From Ziziphus jujuba (taxonomy: Eukaryota > Streptophyta > Magnoliopsida > Rosales > Rhamnaceae), in assembly GCF_031755915.1 (NCBI RefSeq), contig NC_083381.1, positions 5,406,501-5,470,500 of the forward strand: a DNA stretch of 64,000 nt. The letters run 5' to 3'. Numbering within the stretch: position 1 is the first letter of the stretch; each line of letters opens with the position of its first letter. Below, piece by piece: positions 31,121-42,613 of this stretch. The notes under the pieces were generated by a model, which saw only the letters and a list, made by a program, of their open reading frames with translations, had not been told where the DNA came from and made no database searches. The position numbers were made by a program, and so were the translations under genes.

Positions 31121-33060
31121 ACACATTGCCAATCCGAAAGTGAAGAAAGTGTGGATGAAACCAAGCAAGAAGAGGAAGAACTTGAAGTTGAAGAAAAGAC
31201 CTTAAATGCTTCACATGCCAAGTTAAGTTTGATATTTAGAAGAGTCTTTACTGTGTACAAAGATGAGGATCAAATTCAAAGAGAGAGCATCTTCCACACT
31301 CGTGAAATCCAAGGTAAGGTTTACAGTATGATAATTGATAGTGGAAGTTGTATAAATGTAATTAGTAATATTGTTGTGAAAAAATTTTGTTTAACAACAA
31401 TTAAACATCCTGAACCATGTAGAGTACAATGTGATGCGAATCCGCTCAAACCCACACAACCGACAACCCGCTGGGGTGCTGACCCGATATGGATGAAGAT
31501 CGACTGATCACTAAGGTTCAAGCTAAAAGGTTTAAGGACAAAATTGCTGCCTTTATCCAGGGGGTAATTCATTCTCAAAAGGGCTTATCCATATAAGAAG
31601 ATACAAAGCCTATTTTGAGCATTCAATTGGTGAAAGTCGATGCAGACCCAGGTAGCAGTTTTGGTGCATTTATGCATTCTGAGCAGTGGAAAATGGGTTC
31701 AAATCTTCTTGAATTCACTTGATGTCACTAAGAAGTCATGGGATCTGGTCAAGACAGAAGCTTTTCTGGTCATTTAAGAGTTGTACGCATGAGAGAGAAA
31801 ATGGCCGGGTTTTGCTGTATTATTTGCTGGCTTACTATTTTTTTTGCTAAGTTGGCTTTTTCTCTTTCTCCAAGCAAGGGCAATGTGTGGGACTCCATAA
31901 TAATCTTATTTGGCATCCTACAAAGCATATACAAGCTGATTTGGAGCTCAAGTTAGTTAAAAATTGGTCAAAGTCAACTTAGTAAAAAAGCTAGTATTCT
32001 AGTTTCCTAATTTGATTTCTACTTTTGTTTTATGAAATTACTTTCACTTTTGGTTTTTATTTATTTATTTGCTAGACAAATAATTTTATGAAAGTTGTTA
32101 TTATTTTATTATTTTCATTGTAAATTAATTAATTTCTAATTCAAAATAAGGGAATTAATTAATCCAAATTAGATTAGGAAAGGGTGTGAAATTAGCCAAT
32201 TTCCTAATTGGATTCTATGTTGGCTGAAATTTCCTAATCCTTTTAGGGTTTTATTTTGTTCATTCAAAACCTATTTAAATGCTTATTTTCAATGAGAAAT
32301 CAAGCTTAAATTTTATACAAAAAATTATTTGTGAGATTGAATTCTTTTTGTTCGTTTGAACACCTAAAACACCATCAGTGAATGAGTGTTTTAGCGTGAC
32401 TTATCAATAGCCCTTCCATAATCTATTGTGGCATTTTCATTATATATCAAAGTTTCTAATCACAGGTTGGTTAGGGGTCAAGGTCGTCCGGGCTAATGTA
32501 ATACGAGTTTAGGAGCAGGTCGTCCTAGGTTCGTATCACAATGGCTTAATGATTATGGTGAAATGAAAGTAAACAAACAAGCCTAAGTAAAATTCAGCAT
32601 TGATAAATATGTGGATGTTGTTTTATGTGATGTTGTGCCTATGCATGCTGGACATATTCTATTAGGTAGACCATGGTAATTTGATAAATATACTATACAT
32701 TATGTTGAGAGAATACTATTGTTTTTAGATTTAAAGGTAAAAAGGTTAAGCTGGAACCATTGACTTCTAAAGAGGTGTTTAGAGACCAACTTCAAATGCA
32801 ACAAAGGTGGGAGGCCCAAAAGCTTAAAGAAAAGGTTAGTAAGGCACCCACAGCTTCACCATCCATTCAAGAGGGTAGAATAAACTAACTCAATTATGAG
32901 GGCGAACATAATGACAAAGCCGAGGATGAGAAAAAGCTTGAAAAATTCGAGAGTGAGGGAAAACGTGTGGGATCCATGAGTGAGAAAGAAAAAGAAAGGA
33001 AAGACAAAAAAAATAAATTTTTTCATCTTAGCTTTGGTGAGCTTAAAAATGCATTTGTGA
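31121..33060 (+). pseudogene. G1d protease and linker, split by a solo LTR
   Basis: The frame 31106-31507 reads through ESEESVDETKQEEEE and LSLIFRRVFTVYKDEDQIQ into SMIIDSGSCINVISN, with the standard D-S-G active site. It is broken after HPEPCRVQ by the solo LTR at 31432. It resumes at 32539 (WLNDYGEMKVNKQA), then LCDVVPMHAGHILLGRPW and the charged linker ending in a lysine run near 33010. Stops and frameshifts are present on both sides. Confidence 0.88.
31432..32538 (+). mobile_element. G1 solo LTR
   Basis: TGATGCGAATCCGC...GGTTCGTATCA, 1107 bp, flanked by a perfect 5-bp duplication CAATG (31427-31431 and 32539-32543). It splits the protease codons for RLQWLND. The protease frame continues about 25 codons into the LTR in the polyprotein-tail frame (TQPTTRWGADPIWMK). 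Confidence 0.96.
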
Positions 33061-34615
33061 GTAATATACCTATATTGGTCATGATTTATAAAGATGCTTT
33101 TGTTGTATAGAACTTTATATGCATTGTTGAAAGCTTTACTTAGTGGAAATTTGAAAATTTGGGAGAGATTATTTGCTAACTTAAAAAAGTGTGATTTCTA
33201 TAAAGATAAATTGGTATTTCTAGGATTCCTTGTGATAGTGTTTGACCCAAAAGATTGCATTTGATTATAATTAAAGGAGAGGTTTCCCGAAGAAAGAAGG
33301 TCGAAGCTTATTGATACGAACCTAGGACGACCTGCTCCTAAACCCGTATTATATTAGCCCGGATCTAATTATGTTCAAGTTCTAATGATCACCTTGACCC
33401 CTAACTAGCCTGTGATTAGAAATCTTGTTATATAATAAAGACGTCATAATAGGTGATGGAAGGCCTATTGATAAGTCAAACTAAAACACTCATTCACTAA
33501 TGGTGTTTTAGGTGTTCAAAAGAACAAAGAGAATTCAATCTCACAAACAATTTTCTAGCTTGATTTCTCATTGAAAATAAGCCTTTAAATAGGCTAAGAT
33601 TACAAAGCAAAAACCCTCAAAAAATTAATTCAAAATCGGACTCAAAGTGTGGAGAAAAAGAAAGTAGAGAAAAGGAAAGTGCCTAATTTTTCCTAGTTTC
33701 TTAAACTAATTTGGATTAATTAATTCCTTTATTTCGAATTAGGAATTAATTAATTTACAATTGAAATACTAAAATAATAGCTTTCCTAAGCTTATTTGTC
33801 CAGCAAATAAATAAATAAAAATAAAAATAAAAGACTAATTTCCTAAAACAAAAAATTAAAATCAAATTAGGAAACTAGTTGACTAGTTTGACTACTAAGG
33901 TATCTTTGACAAATTTCCAGCTTGTTTAGGATCCAAATCAGCTTCCATATGCCATTTAGGATGCCAGATATGATTAATAATGATTCCCACAAGTTACCCC
34001 TTGATTGGAATAAGTTAAACAAGAAGAAAAGTCAAAGTCAACACCAAAACAGCACATTTTCGGTCAAATCGAGATGTTGTCCGTACAAGTCCTTTTTAGA
34101 TGCTTTTGATTCTGCCTTGGTTGGATTCCATGTCCTTTTAATGATATTATTGAGTTCATGAAGTGTTAGAACCATTCCTTCTTGCCCAGACTCCATAAAT
34201 GCACCAAAACTCTACTTGGATCCGTATCGGCTTCCACCACTTGTATGCCCAAAACAGGTCTTGGGTCTTTAGGTATGGACAAGTGTTCTTGAGAATGAAT
34301 CACTCTCTGGATAAAAGGAGCAAATTTGTCCCTAAAAATCTTAGCTTGTGCCCTAGTGATTGGCCCGGTCTTCATGCGTATCGAGTTAACACCCCAGCGG
34401 GTTGTCGGTTGTGTGGACTCGGGCGGAATCACATTACTTATGCCATGTGGAGATGGACATTTTTAAATTTTTGCGCAGATTAATGAAAACGCTTACAAGC
34501 TTGACTTGCCAGGTAAGTATAATATTAATGCTACATTTAATGTTACTAATTTATCTCCTTTTTCTATAGGTGTTGACTTTGATTTGGAGGTAAATCCTTT
34601 TCAAAAGGAGGGGAA
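33061..34615 (+). pseudogene. G1d scrambled mini-pol, split by an inverted solo LTR
   Basis: After the PR linker (VMIYKDAF) the order is: a scrap of integrase (RTLYALLKALLSGNLKIWE), a scrap of RT thumb (RLFANLKKCDFYKDKLVFLGF), then the integrase C-terminus (VFDPKDCI... ERFPEERRSKL). The solo LTR 33312-34436 splits the last block. It resumes with CHVEMDIF-type decay of the GPF module, KLDLPGKYNINATFNVTNL, and ends with the polypurine tract AAAAGGAGGGGAA at 34603-34615. RT, RNase H and integrase catalytic cores are absent. The same joins occur at 38.5, 46.6 and 54.0 kb. Confidence 0.9.
33312..34436 (-). mobile_element. G1 solo LTR, inverted
   Basis: The left edge TGATACGAACCTAGG is the LTR end on the minus strand. 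The right edge GGAATCACATTA is the LTR start with the terminal CA decayed to TA. It is 1125 bp and flanked by a perfect 5-bp duplication CTTAT (33307-33311 and 34437-34441). The frame 34166-34432 on the minus strand still encodes the tail motif GPITRAQAKIFRDKFAPFIQ. Confidence 0.95.
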
Positions 34616-35076
34616 TGATGAGAATCCACTTGTAGTTGCATCCTAGTGGGTTGTCGGTTGTGCTAGTACAACCTGGCTCGCTTTATACAAGGAGTTATCA
34701 AATCTCAAAAGGGTTTGTTAATACCAGAAGATTCAAGGCCTGTTTTAAGTATCCAAGTGGTGGAGGTCGATATGGACCGAGGTAGCTGTTTTAGGGCAAT
34801 TTTGTACTCCAGGCAGCAAGGAATGGATCCCACGCTTCATGAATTCAATGTATATCACTAAGAGGTCATGGAATCAAGACAAGGCAGAAGCTAAAGCAAC
34901 TAAAATTGTGATTTGCGCGTGGAAGGACTTTTGGGCCGAAAATGTTTTGCTGCTAGCTTTTCTGTATTTTGTTGATTTATCGTTTTCTCTTTGTTCCAAT
35001 CAAGGGAAACATGTGGGAATCATCATTAATTGTGATCCGGGCCAATATAATACATAGTTGACCTAGGTTTGTATCA
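34616..35076 (+). repeat. G1d 3' LTR, shortened, with small inversion
   Basis: It starts TGATGAGAATCC right after the polypurine tract and ends TTTGTATCA. About 650 bp of the middle are missing (joined at CATCATTAA|TTGTGATCCGG). Near the start, about 25 bp (GCATCCTAGTGGG... to GTTGTGC) lie in reverse orientation relative to other copies. Confidence 0.85.
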
Positions 35077-35985
35077 CTAATTGTCATCTTGACCCCTAAT
35101 CAAGTTGGGAATAAACTTTGGTATACGATGAAGATGCCACAATAGGTGATGGATGCCCTATTGATAAGTCAAACTAAAACACTCGATATTTTAGATGTTT
35201 AAAAAGAACAAAGAAAATTCTTTCTCACAATTAAATTCTTGTATGAATGATGATCTGAATATTATTGAGAAAATAAGTCTTTAAATACGTTTGAGTGACA
35301 AAATTAAATCCTAAAGGAATTAGGTTAAAAACCAGCCAATGGTAAATAATCATGGTGTGGCAGCATTTCCTAGCCTTTCCTAAACTAATTTGGATTAATT
35401 AATTCCCTAATTTTGAAATAGGAATTAATTAATTTACAATCAAAATAATAAAATGTCAACATTTCTAAAGTAAATTTTCCAGCAAATAATTAAATAAAAA
35501 TCAAAATGAAAGAGTATTTCTTAAAATAGAAAGCCAAATTTCAGATTAGGAAACTAGTTTACTAGTTTTCCAACCAAGTTGTCTTTGTCCAATCACAAGC
35601 TAGTTTAAGCTCCAAATCATCTCCAAAATGCCATGTAGGATTCCAAATAGGATTAGAACTGGTTCCCACATGTTTCCTTTGATTGGAATGGTCAAAGCTT
35701 GCTTGGATTACAAGAAAAGTCCCTCCCAGCACCAAATTGGTGAATTTCGAGCAAATTGAAGTGTATGGGCAAATGATGAGTTCGGTTTCCTTTTCTTCTG
35801 CCTTCACATGATTTCATGATCTCTTTGAGTGCTCAATCATGTTGATAAACCAACAAATTCATCCCTTGCTGCTTGGGGTCCATAAATGTGCCAAAATAGC
35901 TTTCTTCGTCCATTTTGATCTTCATAACGTGGACTTTGAATCTTCAGGTATAACCATGCACTTTTGAGATTTAATAACACCTTGA
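35077..35985 (-). repeat. G1 LTR fragment, inverted
   Basis: Minus-strand G1 LTR from CTAATTGTCATCTTGACCCC to the tail-coding region. It lacks both LTR ends and abuts the preceding LTR end directly. A minus-strand frame near 35562-35807 is a shadow of LTR sequence. Confidence 0.82.
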
Positions 35986-36562
35986 ATGTTAACCAACAAT
36001 TATATCACAAGTGTACCTTAAGTTAAACTTATTAATAAAACAGCAAGCAAAAATAGGCAAATACCAAACGGAATGAAAATACCTATTCTTGGACTAACTA
36101 ACCAAAACAAAGGTAAATTAATCAAGGCAATATTGGATTAAGCAAGAATAAACTAGAATATTAAGGATCAAAATTCAAGGATAGAATTTAAGGAAAGAAA
36201 TTCAAACAATGAAAAAAAAAAAAACAATTCGAACAAAATTAAGAAGTAGTTGTTGGTTGTTGTTCTTGTAATTCAAGTTTTGTTTCAATTCCCTTAACAA
36301 ATTTTAATCCAATTAAATTTAGCACTCAAATTTCAAAGAACCAGCAACAATAGATAATTCTACTGACTCCAGTAATCACAATTTCAAATTTTTCAGCTCA
36401 AACAAATTTTAATTTCCAAATTCAACAAACCAGCCTTTTGTGCAATTTTTTTTTTTTTAACTTGGCCTTTGGGATTTTTTTTTATATGTTTTCTTTTTTT
36501 TTTTAATCACAAATATGATGATGTAACACAATTTCCAGCAGCACCAAAAAAAAAAAAATAAA
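35986..36562 (-). other. G1 leader fragment, inverted
   Basis: No gene. Reverse complement of the G1 leader (GGTACACTTGTGAT, AACCAACAACTACTTC), with T- and A-runs at 36211, 36450, 36477, 36496 and 36546. Bounded by LTR fragments on both sides without target duplications. Confidence 0.8.
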
Positions 36563-37037
36563 ATAAAACCATAATAGGTGATGGATTTTTTATAAGTCAA
36601 ACTAAAATACTCACTCTCTACTAATGTTTTAGGTGTTCAAAGAGAACTAAGAAAATTCTATCTCACAAATAAATTTCAGAGTAATATTGAAGGTGCATTC
36701 CCTTTGAAAAGTAACATTTAAATATATTAAAGTCACAAAGCAATAAACCCTAATTTAGCTAGGTAAAATCGGCCATGAGATATGGAAACAATGGGTTGGC
36801 TTAAATTCACTTACTTTCCGAAACTAATTTAGATTAATTAATTTCTTTATTTTGAAGTAGAAATTAAATAATTTACAACGGATATAATAAAATAATAACC
36901 TTCCTAAGTTGTTTTTTTTTCATAAAATAAGTAAATAAAAACCAAATAAAAGACTAATTTCATAAAACAAAAAGTCAAACTCAAATTAGGAAACTAGCTT
37001 ACTAATTTAAGCAAACTTTGACCAATTTGCAGCTTGT
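36563..37037 (-). repeat. G1 LTR fragment, inverted
   Basis: Middle part of a G1 LTR on the minus strand (AATAGGTGATGG... to CAATTTGCAGCTTGT), cut where the next complete LTR starts at 37038. Confidence 0.82.
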
Positions 37038-38140
37038 TGATATGAACCTAGGACAACCTGTGCCTAAACAAATTATATTAGCTCAGATCTAATTATGTTC
37101 AAGTTCTAATGGTCACCTTAACCCCTAACCAACCTGTAATTAGAAACCTTGATGTAATGAAGATGCTACAACAGGTGATGGATATCCTATTGATAAGTTA
37201 AACTAAAACACTTATTTACCAATGGTGCTTTAGATGTTCAAAGAGAACAAAGAGAATTCAATCTCACAAATAATTTTCTATATGAATAATGTATCGACTA
37301 TTCTTGATAAAACAAGCCCTTAAATAGGCTAAAATTAACAAAATAAAACCCTAATTATCTAGGTAAAACTGGCCACTAAAGAATAGGAAACCTAGCTTTG
37401 CCAAAATTCACCTCCTTTTCTAATCTAATTTTGATTAATTAATTTCTTTATTTTGAATTAGAAATTAATTAATTTATAATGAAAATAATAAAATAATAAC
37501 TTTCTTAAGTTTATTTGTCCAGCAAAAAAAATAAATAGAAACCAAATGAAAGACTAATTTCCTAAAACAAAAAGTCAAAATCAAATTAGGAAACTAGTTG
37601 ACTAGTTTGACTACCAAGGTATTTTTGACCAATCTTCAGCTTGTTGGGGCTCAAAATCAGCTTACATATGCAATGTAGGATGCCAAATATGATTAATAGT
37701 GATTCCAATATGTTGCCCCTTGATTGGAATAAGTTAAAGCCAGTAGCTAAACAACACATTTTCGGCCAAATTGAGATGCTGTCTGTACAAGTCCATTTTA
37801 GATGCTTTTTATTCTGCCTTGGCTAGATTTCATATCCTCTTAATGATATTTGTTGATTTCATGAAGTGTTAGAACCATTCCTTGCTGCCCAAAGTCTAAA
37901 TTTGCACGAAAACTACTACCTGGGTCCGTATCGGCTTCCACTGCTCGGATGCGTAGAACAAGCTTTGTATCTTTGGGTATGGACAAGCTCTTTTGAGAAT
38001 TAACTACTCCCTGTATAAATTCTCCCAGGTTGTCCTTAAACCTCTTGGCTTGAGCTCTAGTGATTTCCTTAGTCTTCATCCATATTGGGTCAACACCCCA
38101 GCAGGTTGTCGGTTGTGTGGATTCGGACGGATTCGCATCA
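37038..38140 (-). repeat. 3' LTR of the inverted G1d element
   Basis: 1103 bp with both ends (TGATATGAACCTAGG and GGATTCGCATCA). The minus-strand frame 37840-38079 keeps the tail motif (ITRAQAKRFKDNLGEFIQ), but the preceding GP is KE. Confidence 0.92.
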
Positions 38141-38560
38141 TTCCCTTCCTCTCCTGCTCTTGAAAAGGATTTTCCCTCAAATTAAAATCATCACCTGTAG
38201 AAAAAGGAGGTAAGCCAGCAACATTAAATGTAGCACTAACATTATACTCACCCGATAAGTCAAGTTTGTAAATATTTTTAGTAATCCACTTCGAAACTTG
38301 AAAATGTCCATCTCCACGCGGCACAAGCTTTGATTTTCTTTATTCGGAAAACCTCTCCTTTCTTAAATGCAACCAAACACAATCCCCTGGGTCAAACATT
38401 GTCACAAAAAATACTAGAAATACAAATTCATTTAGGCTAAAATCACACTTTGTAATATTAGCAAATAATATCTCCCAAATTCTCAAATTTCCACTAAGTA
38501 AAGCTCTCGACAATGCAGATAAAGTTCTATAAAACAAAAACATCTTTACAAATTATAACT
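38141..38560 (-). pseudogene. G1d scrambled mini-pol
   Basis: The minus-strand frame 38340-38543 reads straight through both joins: YRTLSALSRALLSGNLRIWE (integrase scrap), ILFANITKCDF...FVFLVFF (RT thumb scrap), VTMFDPGDCVWLHLRKERF (integrase C-terminus). A second frame (38076-38324) gives RGDGHFQVSKWI, the GPF module, and NVSATFNVAGLPPFSTGDDF. The open frame across the joins shows the joins themselves did not break coding. The polypurine tract complement follows 38141. Confidence 0.92.
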
Positions 38561-39400
38561 AGCAATGATTTTTTATTCAAAATTGCTTTATTAACATCAT
38601 CAAAACTCAAATAAAAATTTTCATTTTTCCTCTCTTTTCTTTCTTTTTCTTTCTTTCTTTCGGTTTAGCCCCCACTCTCGGCTTTTTCAACCTCGCTCTC
38701 ACTCTCGAGTTTCTTGTTCTCTCTTACTCCACACTTGGCCTTCTCTTGGTTTTTCTACTCAATTTGAGTCTTAGAATGCCTACCTTGAACAGCAAACTCA
38801 GACTTACCCTCTTGGATAGATGGTGAAACTGTAGGTGCCATACTAGCTTTCTCTTTAACCTTTTCCACCTCCCTTCTTTGTTGTATTTGTAGTTGATTTT
38901 TACATACCTCCTTGGAAATTAATGGTTTCCGCTTGACCTTTTTTATCTTTAAACCTAAAAATAATACAATTCTCTCAGTCATAATGAATAGCATCTTTAT
39001 CAAATTTCCATGGTCTACCTAATAGAGTATGTCCGGCATGCATAGGCACAACATCACACAAAAAAACATCCACATATTTATATATGCTAAATTTTACCTT
39101 GCCTTGTTTATTCACTTTCATCTCACCACTATCATTAAGCCATTGTAATCTATATGGTTTTGGATGTTTAATAGTGGTTAAGCCTAATTTATTAACTACC
39201 ATGCTACTAATTATATTTGTACAACTTCCATTATCAATTATCATACTACAAGTCTTACCTTGGATTTCACATCGGTGTGGAAGATATTTTTTCTTTGAAC
39301 TTAATCCTACTAGTACTCTTCTAGAAACCAAGTTTAATTTGGCATTGGATGCATGCAAGGTTTCGGGTCCTCAAAGTCTTCCTCTCCTTGCTTGGTTTCA
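38561..39400 (-). pseudogene. G1d protease and linker
   Basis: The protease frame 38975-39358 includes SMIIDNGSCTNIISS (D-N-G instead of D-S-G), the YRLQWLNDSGEMKVNKQGKV block and MHAGHTLLGRPWKFDKDAIHY. The linker follows with KASMAPTVSPSIQEGKSE and a decayed charged region to about 38600. A segment before the active site is altered (RVLVGLSSKKKYLPHRC), with part of the YKDEDQIQREN block lost. Confidence 0.88.
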
Positions 39401-40640
39401 TCTTCACTTTCCTCACTTTCTGATTCTCGCTCACCATTACCTTTTAACACTATGATTCTTCTATTCGGATATTGGCTAATGATGTGTCCTCATCACTAGC
39501 ACTTAAAACAAACAAATTTTCTAGATCTTGAACGTTTAGGATCAGATTTTACCTCATTCTTTGGTGCTTGGGCAGATTCGGCTTTTAAATCCTTCATTGG
39601 CCAGTTGGAGCTCTCTTAAACTAGCTTCGGTTTTTGTCTTGTTTCACAGGTGGGATTACTTCTCCAAGTACTTGGATTTGACCTCCCGCTGGTTGAAACT
39701 CCTCCAAACCATGATCTTATACCCCTCCTCTTGAATTGATGCTCAAGTTTAATAGCCACATGCAAAATCTCCTCCAATTCCACATATTGTTGCAATTCTA
39801 GTTGATTGGCTATCTCACGATTCAAACCACCTAAACATCTTGCCATAGTTGCTTCTCTATCTTCATTCATGTTCAACCTCGTCATGAACATCTCCATCTC
39901 CTTGTAATAATCCTCTACGAACCTATTTCCTTGAGATAAAGATTGAAGTCTTTGATGCAGCAACCTATGATAGTGTGATGGTACAAATCGATTCCTCATG
40001 GCTCCTTTCATTTGTTGCCGTGTAGTAATCAAGTCATCACCAACTCTTATTCGGGTGTTTTATTCATTAGTCCACCATTGGAGTGCATAGTTTCCAAATC
40101 CCATTGCTATCAATTTAACTTTCTTGGCCTCCGGATAGTTGTGACAGGCAAAAATCATCTCCATTCGCGCCTCCCATTCCAAATAATGTTCCGGGTCACT
40201 CTTTCCTATGAAAGGTGGAATGTTTACCTTGATATCTCCAAGATCATCATCTTTGTTCCTTGTTGATCTCCCACAGTTTTGCCTTCCTTGGAATGCAAAA
40301 TTTTCATCAAACTCCTCCAAGTCATCTTCAAAGTTACCTTCCCAAAATTCCTCTCTAGGTTGCCCTTGGCCACCTCGACCTCGACGTCGGCCTTTATGAG
40401 CATCAAACCTTGTATTTGGCATTCGTTAGGATGTCTCTAATCATTGGGATGTTCTAATCTGTCCATCCTTTGATTTATATGGTCAAATTAAGTGTTCATC
40501 TGCTATAATTGCTCCAAGACAGCCCTCATGTCCATTTACTGACCACTACCTATAGCTCGAGAATAGCCTTTAAATCCTACGGACTCCTGTTCATTACTCC
40601 TCAAAGGTGGATCTCCTCTTCTCAGCCTTGAATCTGCCAT
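39401..40640 (-). pseudogene. G1d gag
   Basis: The start ATGGCAGATTCAAGG is at 40640 on the minus strand, with a stop after about 35 codons (GSGQ*). The frame 40060-40422 has the Gly/Arg-rich stretch (RRRGRGGQGQPREEF), the acidic DDLEEFDENF region, NIKVNIPPFIGKSDPEHYLE, and HNYPEAKKVKLIAMGFGNYA. The frame 39616-40032 has GAMRNRFVPSHYHRLLHQRL, EDYYKEMEMFMTRLNM, CLGGLNREIANQLELQQYVE and LEHQFKRRG. The nucleocapsid knuckle near 39490 has stops. Gag capsid and matrix-like parts are otherwise near full length, the best preserved gag in the window. Confidence 0.9.
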
Positions 40641-41743
40641 TTTAGTATGAATGTCACAAAAATAAAATAGAACCTCACCAAATTCATTCCATTACGTGTT
40701 TCACTTAATGATGGCCTTGACACTCATGTTTGCACACTAGTTTCGGCTTTTACCCTCTGTTAAGCTCACACCCTCTTGCCTTGTTCCACTTAAAGAATTA
40801 TCTCAAAGTTCTAATTAAAACACCTACAAAATAGCACTTAGATCACAAGTATGTTTTAATTAAACTTATCAACAAAATAGTAGCAAAAAGCAAACAATAC
40901 CGAGTGAATTTTTAAACACCTAATTCTCGGCTTTTCTAAGCGAAAAGAAGGCAATTTAACAAAGCAAACTTTGGAACAAAAAAGAACTGGACCAGATGGT
41001 AAGAAATTAAGTATTCAGGAATACAAATTTAGGAAAAAAAATTCAAACACGAACAAGAATCAATTTGGACAAAATAAGAAATAGTTGTTGGTTGTTGTCC
41101 TTGGTAATTCAAGTTTTTGTAATTTTAATCCAATATTTTTAGAACCTAATATTCAAATATCCAGCAGTAAAATTAAATCTCCAGCAACTCCAAATATTAA
41201 ATAAATAGTCAACAATTCAGCAGTTCAAACAAAATTTCTAGCAAACACCAAATTCAACAAACCGATTTTGTTTTTTTTTTTTGTTTTTAACTCACAGAAT
41301 GTAAGATAACTCTAGTAGCAAAGATCAACACCAAAAATAGCAATTCTACACAAAAATTCCACCAAACCCATGACCTCCAACAACAAAATACAAATGTGCA
41401 ATTTTCTTGCAAATCTATATACGTTGCCGCAAACACACTTTTTTTTTTTTTTTTTGAATATATGAATGCAAATATTTAAGATCAAAGCAGCAAAGAAAAA
41501 TCAACAACAAACTAAATTACTAAGAACAATAGTGAAGAACAACCAACAAACTAGGAAACAAAAAAAATACAATAAAATTAGGAAAACCTAATTTAATTAG
41601 GAATGAGTTTTTTTTTTTTTTTTTTTTTTTTTACATGTAGGACGTGTATAATGATAGAAGCAACCTTAACCTAATGCTAAAATTGCAGATTAACACAAAA
41701 CAAAATAAAACAAATAAAGATAGACCAAACTTGAATAAAATTT
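40641..41743 (-). other. G1d leader, inverted
   Basis: No gene. Full leader on the minus strand, about 1.1 kb, with T-runs at 41272, 41439 and 41609 (A-runs in the element's sense) and the conserved block before gag. Confidence 0.83.
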
Positions 41744-41756
41744 AGCTCTAATACCA
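41744..41756 (-). other. Primer-binding site, two mismatches
   Basis: On the minus strand TGGTATTAGAGCT, two bases inside the 5' LTR. Differs from TGGTATCAGAGCC at two positions, both C to T. Confidence 0.85.
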
Positions 41757-41758
41757 AA

Positions 41759-42339
41759 TGATACGAACCTAGGATGACCTGCGCATAAACCAATATTATA
41801 TTAGTCCGAATCTAATTATGTTCAAATTCTATTGGTCACCTTAACTCCTAACCAACTTGTGATTAGAAACTTTGCTATAATGAAGATGCCACAGTAGGTG
41901 ATGGACCAAAGAGAAAATGCTTAATCTGCATAATACCGTAAAGCTAGCAACAAAACAGCAATTTCTGCCAAAAACTCCTCCTATGCACAAATGCCTTCTT
42001 TGATTGCTTTTGCAAGCCTAGACTTGTTTCCATGACCTCTTAATGGTATCAATTGAATTCAAGAACTGTTGAACCCATTCCGTGCTGTCTGGAGTCCATA
42101 ATTACACTAAAACAGCTACTCGAGTCCGTATCAGCCTTCACCTTCTGGATGCATAAAATGGGTCTTGCATCTTCAGATATGGATAAACCATTTGAGAATT
42201 GATAACTCCCTATATGAATCTAGCCAGGTTGTCTTGAAAGCTCTTGGCTTATGCTCTAGTAATTGACCTGGTCTTCACCTGTATTGGATTAGCAGCCCAG
42301 CCAGTAGTCAGTTGTATGGGTTCAAGCGGATTCTCATCA
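41759..42339 (-). repeat. 5' LTR of the inverted G1d element, deleted
   Basis: Both ends present (TGATACGAACCTAGG, GGATTCTCATCA) but only 581 bp. About 0.5 kb is missing at GTGATGGA|CCAAAGAG, which includes the AATTAATTAATT and TATTTAAA region. A promoter-less 5' LTR would not be transcribed normally. Confidence 0.88.
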
Positions 42340-42613
42340 CCAAGGAAGGTGATACAAACCTAAGTCAACTCATGCCTCAACCCGTATTAGCCCAGATCTC
42401 AATTAAGTTCAAGCTCTTATGGAAAAACCTTAACCCCTAACCAACACGTGATTGGAAATCTTGGTATAATGAAGATGCCACAATAGGTAATAGAAGTCCT
42501 ATTGATAAGTCAAAACCAAAACACTCACTCTCTAATGTTGTTTTAGGTGTTCAAAGAGAACAAAGAAAATTCTTTCTTACAAATTAATTTTTGAATATTA
42601 TTAAATGTGCATT

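Larger units (their letters stand above)
37038..42339 (-). mobile_element. G1d element with both LTRs, inverted (5.3 kb)
   Basis: On the minus strand: 5' LTR (42339-41759, shortened), primer-binding site, leader, gag, protease and charged linker, scrambled mini-pol, polypurine tract, 3' LTR (38140-37038). This is the clearest complete example of the G1d structure. Flanks CTTGT and CCAAG do not match, so either the target duplication has decayed or one end was exchanged. The right flank is a 10-bp scrap resembling gag (CCAAGGAAGG). Confidence 0.88.

Noticed and set aside
37038..42339. Target-site duplication for the two-LTR G1d element
   Set aside because: Flanks CTTGT and CCAAG do not match on either strand arrangement, so no duplication is claimed.
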